Assembly (NCBI GenBank): GCA_003694325.1
Contig: RFKJ01000771.1
Coordinates: 1-6,312, forward strand
DNA from: Deltaproteobacteria bacterium
GTDB lineage: Bacteria > Myxococcota_A > UBA796 > UBA2385
DNA: 6,312 bases
Direction: 5' to 3'
The notes beneath the pieces are model-generated. The model had not been told where the DNA came from. It worked only from the letters and a program-made list of their open reading frames with translations, and did no database searches. Both the position numbers and the translations under genes were made by a program. This document shows positions 1 through 5,667 of this stretch, in pieces; positions within the stretch are counted from its first letter, which is position 1, and each line of letters begins with the position of its first letter.

Positions 1-1274
1 CCAACACCCTCCGCCGCGCTCGGAACCGGCTGGCCTTCCTGGTGCGGGCGCGCGAGGCCCTCGGGCATCCCATCGAGGTGGTCAGCGGCCGCGAGGAGGC
101 GCGCCTGGTCTACCTGGGCGTCGCCCACAGCGTCGCCGACCCCGTGGCCGATGCCCGTCGCCTCGTCGTCGACATCGGCGGCGGCTCGACCGAGGTGATC
201 ATCGGCGAGAACCTGGTGCCCCTGGCCGCCGAGAGCCTGCACATGGGCTGCGTCAGCTACAGCCTGCGCTTCTTTCCTCGCCGACGCCTGACGGACGATC
301 GCTTCCGGAAGGCCACCATCGCCGCCCGCCTGGAGATGGAACCCCACAAGAAGCGCTTCCGGTCGCTGGGCTGGGAGCGGGCCCTGGGATCGTCGGGCAC
401 CATCAAGGCCATCGGCGCCATCTTCGAAGCCCAGGGCTGGGGCACCCGCATCACCCGCAAGGGTCTCGACCGCCTCCGCCAGCAGCTCGTCGCCGCCGGA
501 ACCGTGGACGCGCTGGCGGTGCCGGGCCTGGCCGAGGATCGCCGCGAGGTCATCGCCGGGGGGCTCGCCGTGCTCCAGGGGGTGATGCGGGGCCTGCGGC
601 TGGACGCCATCGAGGCCGCTACCGGCAGCATCCGGGACGGGGCCCTGCTCGACATGTTCCGCCGCGAACACAGCCTGGACGCCCGCGACGCGACCGTCCT
701 CGACCTCGCGACCCGCTGGGGGGTCGACACCCTGCAGGCCGCGCGGGTCGAGCGCACCGCGCGGCAGCTCCTGGCCGCGGTGGCCGAGCCCTGGCGACTC
801 GACGACCGGGAGCTGGCGAAGTCGCTGTCGTGGGCCGCGCGGCTGCACGAGCTGGGCCTCGCCGTCGCCCACCCGAGCTACCACAAGCACGGGGCCTACA
901 TCCTCGCCCACGCCGACATGCCCGGGTTCTCCCGGGAAGGCCAGCAGGTGCTGTCCCTGCTCGTCGCCAGTCATCGCCGCAAGCTGCGGCCCGAGCTGTT
1001 CGAGGTGCTGACGCCCGACCTGCGCCCCCGGGTCCTCCGGCTGTCCCTGCTGCTGCGCATCGCGGTGCGCCTGCACCGCTCCCGGTCGGATCGCCCGTTG
1101 CCCCCCATCGCGGCGACTGCGCCGAGCCGGCGCCGCCTCTCGCTGCGCTTCCCCGCCGGGTGGCTGGCCGAGCACCCCCTCACCGCCGCCGATCTCGATC
1201 GCGAGCGGCAGTACCAGGCCCAGGTCGGCCGCGAGCTGGACATCGGCGAGGACCGACCGTCGCCGCAGGCCTAG
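1..1274 (+). CDS. ppx: Exopolyphosphatase / guanosine pentaphosphatase family (Ppx/GppA), 5'-partial
   Basis: This enzyme removes terminal phosphates from inorganic polyphosphate, and family members can also act on pppGpp. It is presumably cytoplasmic and opposes the adjacent polyphosphate kinase. The frame is open from base 3 to the TAG at 1272-1274, giving 423 visible residues. The GTG at 42 is not the real start, because conserved sequence (TNTLRRARNR) reaches the window edge; about 90 N-terminal residues are missing compared with the ~500-residue family. Landmarks are VSGREEARLVYLG, the phosphate-binding loop DIGGGSTE (codons from 171) and the second glycine loop GSSGT (codons from 387). 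The ASKHA-fold region ends near GSIRDGALLDM. The C-terminal HD-like helical domain carries WAARLHELGL, then YHKHGAYIL and MPGFSREGQQ, matching the E. coli Ppx/GppA C-terminal layout. The family is certain; Ppx versus GppA specificity cannot be settled from sequence alone, but the ppk1 neighbour favours Ppx. Confidence 0.93.
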   Translation, partial: NTLRRARNRLAFLVRAREALGHPIEVVSGREEARLVYLGVAHSVADPVADARRLVVDIGGGSTEVIIGENLVPLAAESLHMGCVSYSLRFFPRRRLTDDRFRKATIAARLEMEPHKKRFRSLGWERALGSSGTIKAIGAIFEAQGWGTRITRKGLDRLRQQLVAAGTVDALAVPGLAEDRREVIAGGLAVLQGVMRGLRLDAIEAATGSIRDGALLDMFRREHSLDARDATVLDLATRWGVDTLQAARVERTARQLLAAVAEPWRLDDRELAKSLSWAARLHELGLAVAHPSYHKHGAYILAHADMPGFSREGQQVLSLLVASHRRKLRPELFEVLTPDLRPRVLRLSLLLRIAVRLHRSRSDRPLPPIAATAPSRRRLSLRFPAGWLAEHPLTAADLDRERQYQAQVGRELDIGEDRPSPQA

Positions 1275-1297
1275 GCGAGCCTGGCCATGGGCCTAGG
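1270..1297. terminator. Possible weak bidirectional hairpin between convergent ppx and ppk1
   Basis: CCTAGGC at 1270-1276 and GCCTAGG at 1291-1297 are perfect 7-bp inverted arms around a 14-nt spacer, and they cover the stop codons of both genes. A competing smaller stem pairs CAGGC (1266-1270) with GCCTG (1279-1283). There is no T-tract on either side, so it does not look like a standard intrinsic terminator. Its position between convergent genes is the main argument for a role in ending or pausing transcription. Confidence 0.3.
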
Positions 1298-3359
1298 AGA
1301 GCCGGGCCATGAGCTGCTCCTGGGCGCAGGTCGGCGTCTCGCCCGGGGTGCGCCGGGTGTAGCTGCCATCGGACTGGAGCTGCCAGGACTGGGTGTCGTC
1401 CCGCCAGTAGATCTCGAGCCCCTCCTCGACCACCCGAGCGTGCAGCTCGGGCGGGTGGATGGGCCAGGCCACCTCCACCCGCCGGTGCAGGTTGCGGTTC
1501 ATCCAGTCGGCGCTCGAACAGTAGACGAGATCCTGGCCGGCGGCGTGGAAGCGGTACACCCGGGAGTGCTCCAGGAAGCGACCGACCACGCTGCGCACGG
1601 TGATGTTGTCGGAGACGCCCGGCACCCCCGGGCGCAGGCAGCAGATCCCGCGCACCAGCAGGTCGATCCGCACGCCGGCCCGGCTGGCCTCGTACAGGGC
1701 GGCGATGATCGACGGTTCCGACAGCGAGTTCATGCGAGCCATGATGGCGGCGGGGCGGCCGGCGCGGGCCTCGGCGGTCTCGAACGCGATGCGCTCGTGC
1801 AGCCAGCGGTGCAGGGTGAACGGAGACTGGAGGAGCTGGCTCAGCGCCTCGGCGCGGCCCAGGCCGGTGAGCTGGGTGAACAGTTTGTGGGCGTCCTCTC
1901 CGAACTGTTCGTCGGCGGTTAGGTACCCGAAGTCGGTGTACGCCCGGGCGGTGCCGGCGTGGTAGTTGCCCGTGCCCAGGTGGACGTAGCGCCGCAGCCG
2001 CCCCTCCTCCCGGCGGACGATGAGGGTGAGCTTGGCGTGGCACTTCCGCCCGACCACCCCGTAGACCACGTTGGCGCCCACCGCCTCGAGGCGATCGGCG
2101 AGGTTGATGTTGGCGGCCTCGTCGAACCGGGCGCGCAGCTCGACCACGGCGGTGACCACCTTGCCGGCCTGGGCCGCCTCGACCAGGGCATCCACCAGCG
2201 GCGAGTCGTCGCCGGTCCGGTACAGGGTCTGCTTGATGGCCAGGACGTCGGGGTCGCGGGCGGCCTCCTGCAGCAGCTCGATCACCGGCTGGAACGACTG
2301 GTAGGGGTGGTGCAGCAGGATGTCGCCGCTGGCGATGGCTTCGAAGGGATCTTCGGCGTCGGAGAACCGGCGCGGGATCCGGGGGACGTGGGGCGGGTAC
2401 TTGAGGTGGGGGGCGTCGACCAGCCCGACCAGGGCGCCCAGCCGGTGCAGGTTCACGGGACCGTCCACCTGGTACAGGTCGTCGGGGTCGAGGGCGAACT
2501 GGTGGAGGAGGAACTCGGCGACGTGGTCGGGCGCGCCCTGGGCCACCTCCAGCCGGACGGCCTCGCCGTAGCGCCGCCCCGCCAGCTCGCCCTGCAGCGC
2601 CTGCTTGAGGTTCTCGACCTCCTCCTCGTCCACCCACAGGTCGCTGTTCCGGGTCACCCGGAACTGGTGGCAGCCGGTGACCGACATGCCGGGGAACAGG
2701 TCCTCGATGTGGGCGTGGATGATGGAGGACAGCAGGACGAACTCGTGGCCGTCCCGCACCGCCGACGGCGGGACCGGGATGAGACGCGGCAGGCAGCGGG
2801 GCACCTGGAGCACCGCCAGCCCGCTGTTGCGGCCGAAGGCGTCGGTTCCCTCCAGGGTGATGAGGAAGTTGAGCCCCTTGTTGAGCACCTTGGGGAACGG
2901 GCGCACCGGGTCGAGCCCCATGGGCGTGAGGACCGGCTGGACCTGGTCGTGGAAATAGGCCCGGGCCCAGGTGCGCAGTGCCCTGCTCCACCGGCTGCGC
3001 CGCGGGATGCGGATCCGCTCGGCCTCCAGCGCCGGCAGGAGCTGCTCGTTGAGCGCGGCGTACTGCCGGGTGACGAGCTCGTGGGCCACGACGCTGATCC
3101 GGTGCAGCAGCTCGGAGGGCAGCATCCCGTCGCGTTCCGGCTTGCCGGGCAGGGCGTGGGCCCGCTGCTTGACGCCGGCCACCCGGATCTCGAAGAACTC
3201 GTCGAGGTTGCTGCTGCAGATGGTCAGGAAGCGGAGGCGCTCCAGCAGCGGCACCGTGGGATCGAGCGCCTGGGCGAGGACCCGGCGGTTGAACTCGAGC
3301 AGGGACAGCTCCCGGTTGAGGTACAGCGAGGGGTCCAGCGCGACCGGCTTCGTCTCCAC
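1293..3359 (-). CDS. ppk1: Polyphosphate kinase 1 (PPK1), full length
   Basis: PPK1 reversibly polymerises the gamma-phosphate of ATP into inorganic polyphosphate through a phosphohistidine intermediate. The chosen start is the GTG at 3359-3357, because GGAGG lies 5 nt upstream and it gives 688 residues, the same length as E. coli PPK. An in-frame extension to 3686 is low-complexity and unlike the family. The four-domain order fits: an N domain with SSNLDEFFEIRV (N51 near the ATP site), a head domain to about residue 320, then two phospholipase-D-like domains. The catalytic histidine is H441 in RKCHAKL, and the second conserved histidine is H598 in GRFLEHSRVY. The magnesium/phosphate-binding arginines are R381 (KQTLYRT) and R411 (ELRARFDE). 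All sit at a constant +6 offset from E. coli H435, H592, R375 and R405. The C-terminus (SYTRRTPGE, AQEQLM) is also typical. The protein is intact and should be active. It is convergent with ppx rather than in the E. coli ppk-ppx operon order. Confidence 0.97.
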   Translation of the reverse strand: METKPVALDPSLYLNRELSLLEFNRRVLAQALDPTVPLLERLRFLTICSSNLDEFFEIRVAGVKQRAHALPGKPERDGMLPSELLHRISVVAHELVTRQYAALNEQLLPALEAERIRIPRRSRWSRALRTWARAYFHDQVQPVLTPMGLDPVRPFPKVLNKGLNFLITLEGTDAFGRNSGLAVLQVPRCLPRLIPVPPSAVRDGHEFVLLSSIIHAHIEDLFPGMSVTGCHQFRVTRNSDLWVDEEEVENLKQALQGELAGRRYGEAVRLEVAQGAPDHVAEFLLHQFALDPDDLYQVDGPVNLHRLGALVGLVDAPHLKYPPHVPRIPRRFSDAEDPFEAIASGDILLHHPYQSFQPVIELLQEAARDPDVLAIKQTLYRTGDDSPLVDALVEAAQAGKVVTAVVELRARFDEAANINLADRLEAVGANVVYGVVGRKCHAKLTLIVRREEGRLRRYVHLGTGNYHAGTARAYTDFGYLTADEQFGEDAHKLFTQLTGLGRAEALSQLLQSPFTLHRWLHERIAFETAEARAGRPAAIMARMNSLSEPSIIAALYEASRAGVRIDLLVRGICCLRPGVPGVSDNITVRSVVGRFLEHSRVYRFHAAGQDLVYCSSADWMNRNLHRRVEVAWPIHPPELHARVVEEGLEIYWRDDTQSWQLQSDGSYTRRTPGETPTCAQEQLMARLS

Positions 3360-3364
3360 GGGGA

Positions 3365-3369
3365 CCTCC
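3365..3369 (-). promoter_or_regulatory. Ribosome binding site that fixes the ppk1 start
   Basis: On the minus strand GGAGG is followed by a 5-nt spacer (TCCCC) and then GTG at 3359-3357. This strong Shine-Dalgarno sequence decides the start in favour of the 688-residue protein over longer in-frame alternatives such as the codons at 3407 or 3419. Confidence 0.8.
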
Positions 3370-3439
3370 GGGTGTGACGGGGACGGGGCAGCATGACCCG
3401 TCTTGACGTGCGTGGCGACCCTCGATGGCGCAAGCTGGG

Positions 3440-3467
3440 GATGCCACCGGCCGCAGGCTGTGGCATC
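3440..3467. repeat. Perfect inverted repeat GATGCCAC-N12-GTGGCATC, candidate operator
   Basis: The 8-bp arms at 3440-3447 and 3460-3467 are exact reverse complements, separated by 12 nt. The half-site centres are 20 bp apart, about two helical turns, which suits a dimeric DNA-binding regulator on one face of the helix. It lies about 80 bp upstream of the ppk1 start and about 130 bp upstream of the DUF924 start. No T-tract follows, so it does not look like a terminator. The regulator is unknown. Confidence 0.45.
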
Positions 3468-3591
3468 GTCTGCTCGCGGTACGGGCAGGCGGCGGGCAGG
3501 ACACGGCGGCGGACCACCGCCTCGCTGCACCCCGGTCGCTCCCGCTGCCCGCCCCGCCCCGCGCCCTGCACCGCTCACCGGCAGCCACCGT

Positions 3592-3595
3592 GGAG
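3592..3595 (+). promoter_or_regulatory. Ribosome binding site for the DUF924 gene
   Basis: GGAG followed by a 5-nt spacer (AGCCC) precedes the ATG at 3601. This supports a start at 3601 rather than at in-frame codons further upstream such as 3403, whose added residues are low-complexity and outside the conserved domain. Confidence 0.7.
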
Positions 3596-3600
3596 AGCCC

Positions 3601-4212
3601 ATGAGTACCGGCCCCGCCTTCATCCCCGCGGTCCTCGAGTACTGGTTCGGCAGCGCCGATCCCGCGGCCCCGGTTCCGGCCCGCACGGAGATGTGGTTTC
3701 GCGGGGGCGCGGACCTCGACGCCGAGATCGCGGATCGTTTCGGTGCGACGCTGGATGCGCTGGCCGCCGGCCACGGCGAGTCCTGGTTGAAGACGCCGGG
3801 GGGTCGCCTGGCCTACGTCGTGGTCCTCGACCAGTTCTCGCGCCACGTCTACCGGGGCAGCCCCCGGGCCTTTCACCAGGACGCCCGGGCTCTCCGGGCG
3901 ACGCTGCAGGGCCTGGAACAGGGTATCGACCGGCACTACGGGCTGCACCAGCGGGCCTTCTTCTACCTGCCGCTGGAGCACTCCGAGGATCCGGCCATGC
4001 AGGAGCGCTCCATCGAGTGCTACGCCTCCCTGGTCGAGGTGGCCCGGACCGACGACGAGCGCCGGTCCGCGGACTCCTACCTGCGATATGCCGAGGAGCA
4101 CCGGCGCATCATCGAGCGCTTCGGGCGCTATCCCCACCGGAACATGGTGTTGGGGAGGACGACGACCTCCGACGAGTGGAACTACCTGCGCCGGCCGGGC
4201 GCGGGGTTCTGA
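3601..4212 (+). CDS. DUF924 family protein (function unknown)
   Basis: This is a 203-residue cytosolic-looking protein with no signal peptide or membrane segment. The family signatures appear in their usual order: LEYWFG at residues 12-17, MWF at 31-33, LDQFSRHVYRG at 76-86, FYLPLEHSED at 121-130 and RFGRYPHRN at 173-181. Length is normal for DUF924, a mostly helical family with a TPR-like fold and, to my knowledge, no established biochemical role. The conserved Trp, Asp, Glu, His and Arg residues suggest a binding or catalytic pocket, but that is inference. The ATG at 3601 is chosen because GGAG lies 5 nt upstream and the family domain begins right after it. The next gene is 71 bp downstream on the same strand with no evident terminator between, so it may be the first gene of the operon containing the phosphatase and kinase. 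Confidence 0.9.
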   Translation: MSTGPAFIPAVLEYWFGSADPAAPVPARTEMWFRGGADLDAEIADRFGATLDALAAGHGESWLKTPGGRLAYVVVLDQFSRHVYRGSPRAFHQDARALRATLQGLEQGIDRHYGLHQRAFFYLPLEHSEDPAMQERSIECYASLVEVARTDDERRSADSYLRYAEEHRRIIERFGRYPHRNMVLGRTTTSDEWNYLRRPGAGF

Positions 4213-4273
4213 TCCGGTCGGCAAGGCCGGGTCCGGTGCGGCGCACGGTGCCCGGTGGCGATAGCCGGCGGCC

Positions 4274-4278
4274 GGAGG
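4274..4278 (+). promoter_or_regulatory. Ribosome binding site for the LMW-PTP gene
   Basis: GGAGG with a 5-nt spacer (CTGCC) precedes the ATG at 4284. It fixes the start just before the conserved N-terminal strand, and the open frame that continues far upstream is not part of the gene. The remaining intergenic sequence (4213-4273) holds only a short GTGCG-G-CGCAC dyad at 4236-4246. Confidence 0.8.
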
Positions 4279-4283
4279 CTGCC

Positions 4284-4751
4284 ATGACCCGCGTCTGCTT
4301 CGTCTGCCTGGGCAACATCTGCCGGTCACCGACCGCCGAGGGGGTGATGCGCCACCTCGTCGAGGCGGCGGGCCTGGGGGACGAGATCGCGGTCGACAGC
4401 GCCGGCACGGGCGCCTGGCACGTCGGCGAGCCCCCCGATCCGCGGGCGGTGGCGGCCGCGGCGCGGCGGGGGATCCGCGTGGAGGGGCGGGCGCGTCGCT
4501 TCGAGCCCGGCGACTTCACCCGCTTCGACCTGGTGCTGGCCATGGACCGCAGCAACCGGGCGGCGCTGATGCGCCTGGCCGGCGATGGCCCCGAGCTGCG
4601 CAAGATCGCCCTGCTGCGGGACTTCGACCCTGACGCACCGTTCGATGCCGAGGTTCCCGATCCCTACTACGGCGGGCCCGACGGGTTCGAGGCCGTGCTG
4701 GACATCTGCGAGGCGGCCTGCCGGGGGCTGCTGGAGCACCTGCGCCGGTGA
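4284..4751 (+). CDS. Low-molecular-weight protein-tyrosine-phosphatase family; probable ribulosamine 5-phosphatase
   Basis: A 155-residue protein of standard family length. The N-terminal P-loop is the CX5R signature, with nucleophile C8 and R14 in VCLGNICRSPT. The general acid is D126 in VPDPYYGG, followed by the paired tyrosines Y128 and Y129. SAGTGAWHVGEPPDPRA (residues 39-55) resembles the eukaryote-like class (which has Trp in this loop) more than the Wzb type that partners tyrosine kinases of capsule export, and no polysaccharide genes are nearby. The catalytic residues are complete. The stop codon TGA (4749-4751) overlaps the ATG of the kinase gene as TGATG. In diverse bacteria an LMW-PTP gene directly before a fructosamine-kinase homologue encodes an enzyme that dephosphorylates ribulosamine 5-phosphate and related adducts, which is the role I favour here. 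A generic phosphotyrosine phosphatase remains possible. Confidence 0.93.
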   Translation: MTRVCFVCLGNICRSPTAEGVMRHLVEAAGLGDEIAVDSAGTGAWHVGEPPDPRAVAAAARRGIRVEGRARRFEPGDFTRFDLVLAMDRSNRAALMRLAGDGPELRKIALLRDFDPDAPFDAEVPDPYYGGPDGFEAVLDICEAACRGLLEHLRR

Positions 4752-5593
4752 TGGACCGGGCGGCCGTGGAGCGGGCGCTCGGGGCGCGGGTGCAGGAGGT
4801 CCGGCCGGTCTTTGGCGGAAACGTCAACCGCGCCGCCCGCCTGCGGCTCTCCGACGGGCGCCGGGTCTTCGTCAAGCACCACGAGCGCCCGCCCCCGGGC
4901 ATGTTCGAGGCCGAAGCCTCCGGCCTGCGCTGGCTGGCCGAGCCCGGCGCGATCCGGGTGGCCGAGGTGCTGGCCTGGGGGCCGGACTGGCTGGCGTTGA
5001 CCTGGGTGGAGGCCGGCCGGGCCACGGCGGCGACCTGGGAGCGCCTGGGTCGGGAGCTTGCGGCGCTGCACGCGGCCGGTGCGCCGGCCTTCGGCGGTCC
5101 ACCGGGTTTCATCGGGACCCTGCCGCAAGCGGGCGGGGCCGAGGACGACTGGGCCCGGTTCTACGGCGAGCACCGCCTCCGCCCGCAGGTCCGGGCGATG
5201 GTGGACCGGGGGTGGGGCCGGCGCCTGCGGCCGCGGCTCGACGCGCTCATCGAGGCGCTCCCGGAGCGGGTCGGTCCCCCCGAGCCGCCGGCCCGGCTGC
5301 ACGGCGACCTGTGGAGCGGCAACCTCGTGGTGGCCGCCGACGGCAGTCCCGTCCTCGTCGACCCCGCGGCCTGTGCCGGCCACCGCGAGGTGGACCTGGC
5401 GATGATGCGGCTCTTCGGCGGCTTCGATGCACGCACCTTCGATGCCTACGCAGAGAGCCGGCCGCTGGCCCCCGGAGCGGCCGAGCGCCTGCCCCTCTAC
5501 CAGCTCTACTTCCTGCTGGTGCACGTCAACCTGCACGGCCCGTCCTGGCTGCCGCAGGTCGACGACTGCCTGCGCCGCCTGGGGCTGCCGTGA
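4751..5593 (+). CDS. Fructosamine/ketosamine-3-kinase family protein, likely ribulosamine/erythrulosamine 3-kinase
   Basis: This ATP-dependent kinase phosphorylates carbon 3 of ketosamines formed when sugars react with protein amines; the product is unstable and releases the amine, repairing the protein. The 280 residues match the family length and its aminoglycoside-phosphotransferase-like fold. Visible elements are the N-lobe strand FGGNVNRA (21-28), ATP-binding lysine K42 in VFVKHH, an acidic partner in MFEAEASGLRWL (E53 or E55), the catalytic loop HGDLWSGN (184-191; base D186, metal ligand N191), the metal-binding D204 in VLVDP, and the family hallmark GHREVDLAMMRLFGGF (210-225). PLYQLYFLLVHVNLHG closes the C-lobe. 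The ATG at 4751 is preferred over the adjacent GTG at 4748. The ribosome binding site is poor (GGAG at 4733-4736 is too far), so translation probably depends on coupling with the phosphatase gene. Bacterial members more often act on ribulosamines than fructosamines, but sequence alone cannot decide. Confidence 0.93.
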   Translation: MDRAAVERALGARVQEVRPVFGGNVNRAARLRLSDGRRVFVKHHERPPPGMFEAEASGLRWLAEPGAIRVAEVLAWGPDWLALTWVEAGRATAATWERLGRELAALHAAGAPAFGGPPGFIGTLPQAGGAEDDWARFYGEHRLRPQVRAMVDRGWGRRLRPRLDALIEALPERVGPPEPPARLHGDLWSGNLVVAADGSPVLVDPAACAGHREVDLAMMRLFGGFDARTFDAYAESRPLAPGAAERLPLYQLYFLLVHVNLHGPSWLPQVDDCLRRLGLP

Positions 5594-5667
5594 GGGGCGG
5601 GCCGTCGCGGCGGCGGGTGCTCCAGGGGGCCGCGGCCGCCGCGCTGCTGCCCCGCCCGGCGCGGGCC
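5590..5667 (+). other. Predicted twin-arginine (Tat) signal peptide of the oxidoreductase
   Basis: Codons 1-26 encode a short basic N-region, SRRRVLQ, a weakly hydrophobic Ala/Leu core (residues 14-20) and PARA with a signal peptidase I-type AxA at 24-26. The motif has Val where Phe is usual. The hydrophobic core is short but acceptable for Tat. The mature FAD fold begins at about residue 30, right after the predicted cleavage site. Confidence 0.65.

Larger units (their letters stand above)
3360..3600. other. Divergent intergenic region between ppk1 and the DUF924 gene
   Basis: These 241 bp separate the leftward ppk1 from the rightward DUF924 gene and must hold promoters for both unless transcription enters from elsewhere. 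Frames here give only Pro/Arg/Gly/Ala-rich low-complexity translations, so I see no gene. TTGACG at 3403-3408 is the best -35-like hexamer for the rightward direction, but nothing resembling TATAAT lies 15-19 bp downstream, so no promoter is called. Other structure: the perfect inverted repeat at 3440-3467, a direct GGGCAGG repeat (3483-3489 and 3494-3500), and a longer-range inverted pair GGCGGGCAG (3491-3499) with CTGCCCGCC (3545-3553). The last could fold in a rightward leader transcript but may be chance in GC-rich DNA. Confidence 0.6.

Noticed and set aside
1959..3377. Plus-strand open frame (472 codons) antisense to ppk1, with further plus-strand frames at 1287-1922 and 1600-1965
   Set aside because: These mirror the codon pattern of ppk1 on the opposite strand. 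Their translations match no family I recognise, and ppk1 is intact and full length.
3375..3408. Repeated TGAC motifs (3375, 3394, 3404; GTCA on the ppk1 strand) resembling a Pho box
   Set aside because: The spacing is 19 and 10 bp rather than a regular 11 bp and the flanks do not fit the CTGTCAT consensus. A four-base motif is too weak to call in this short region, although Pho control of ppk1 would be plausible.
3360..3686. N-terminal extension of ppk1 to 797 codons
   Set aside because: The extra 109 residues are low-complexity and absent from the family, while GTG at 3359 has an ideal ribosome binding site and yields the standard 688 residues.
3393..4283. In-frame upstream extension of the LMW-PTP gene, suggesting a larger fusion protein
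   Set aside because: The extension runs out of frame through the DUF924 gene and reads as Arg/Gly/Pro-rich shadow sequence. GGAGG 5 nt before the ATG at 4284 and the normal 155-residue length settle the start.
1180..4329. Very long minus-strand open frame (1049 codons) overlapping ppk1, DUF924 and the start of the LMW-PTP gene
   Set aside because: Its translation is Pro/Arg/Gly/Ala-rich low-complexity sequence with no domain, and it overlaps three well-supported genes. Long open frames on wrong frames are expected in very GC-rich DNA because stop codons are rare.
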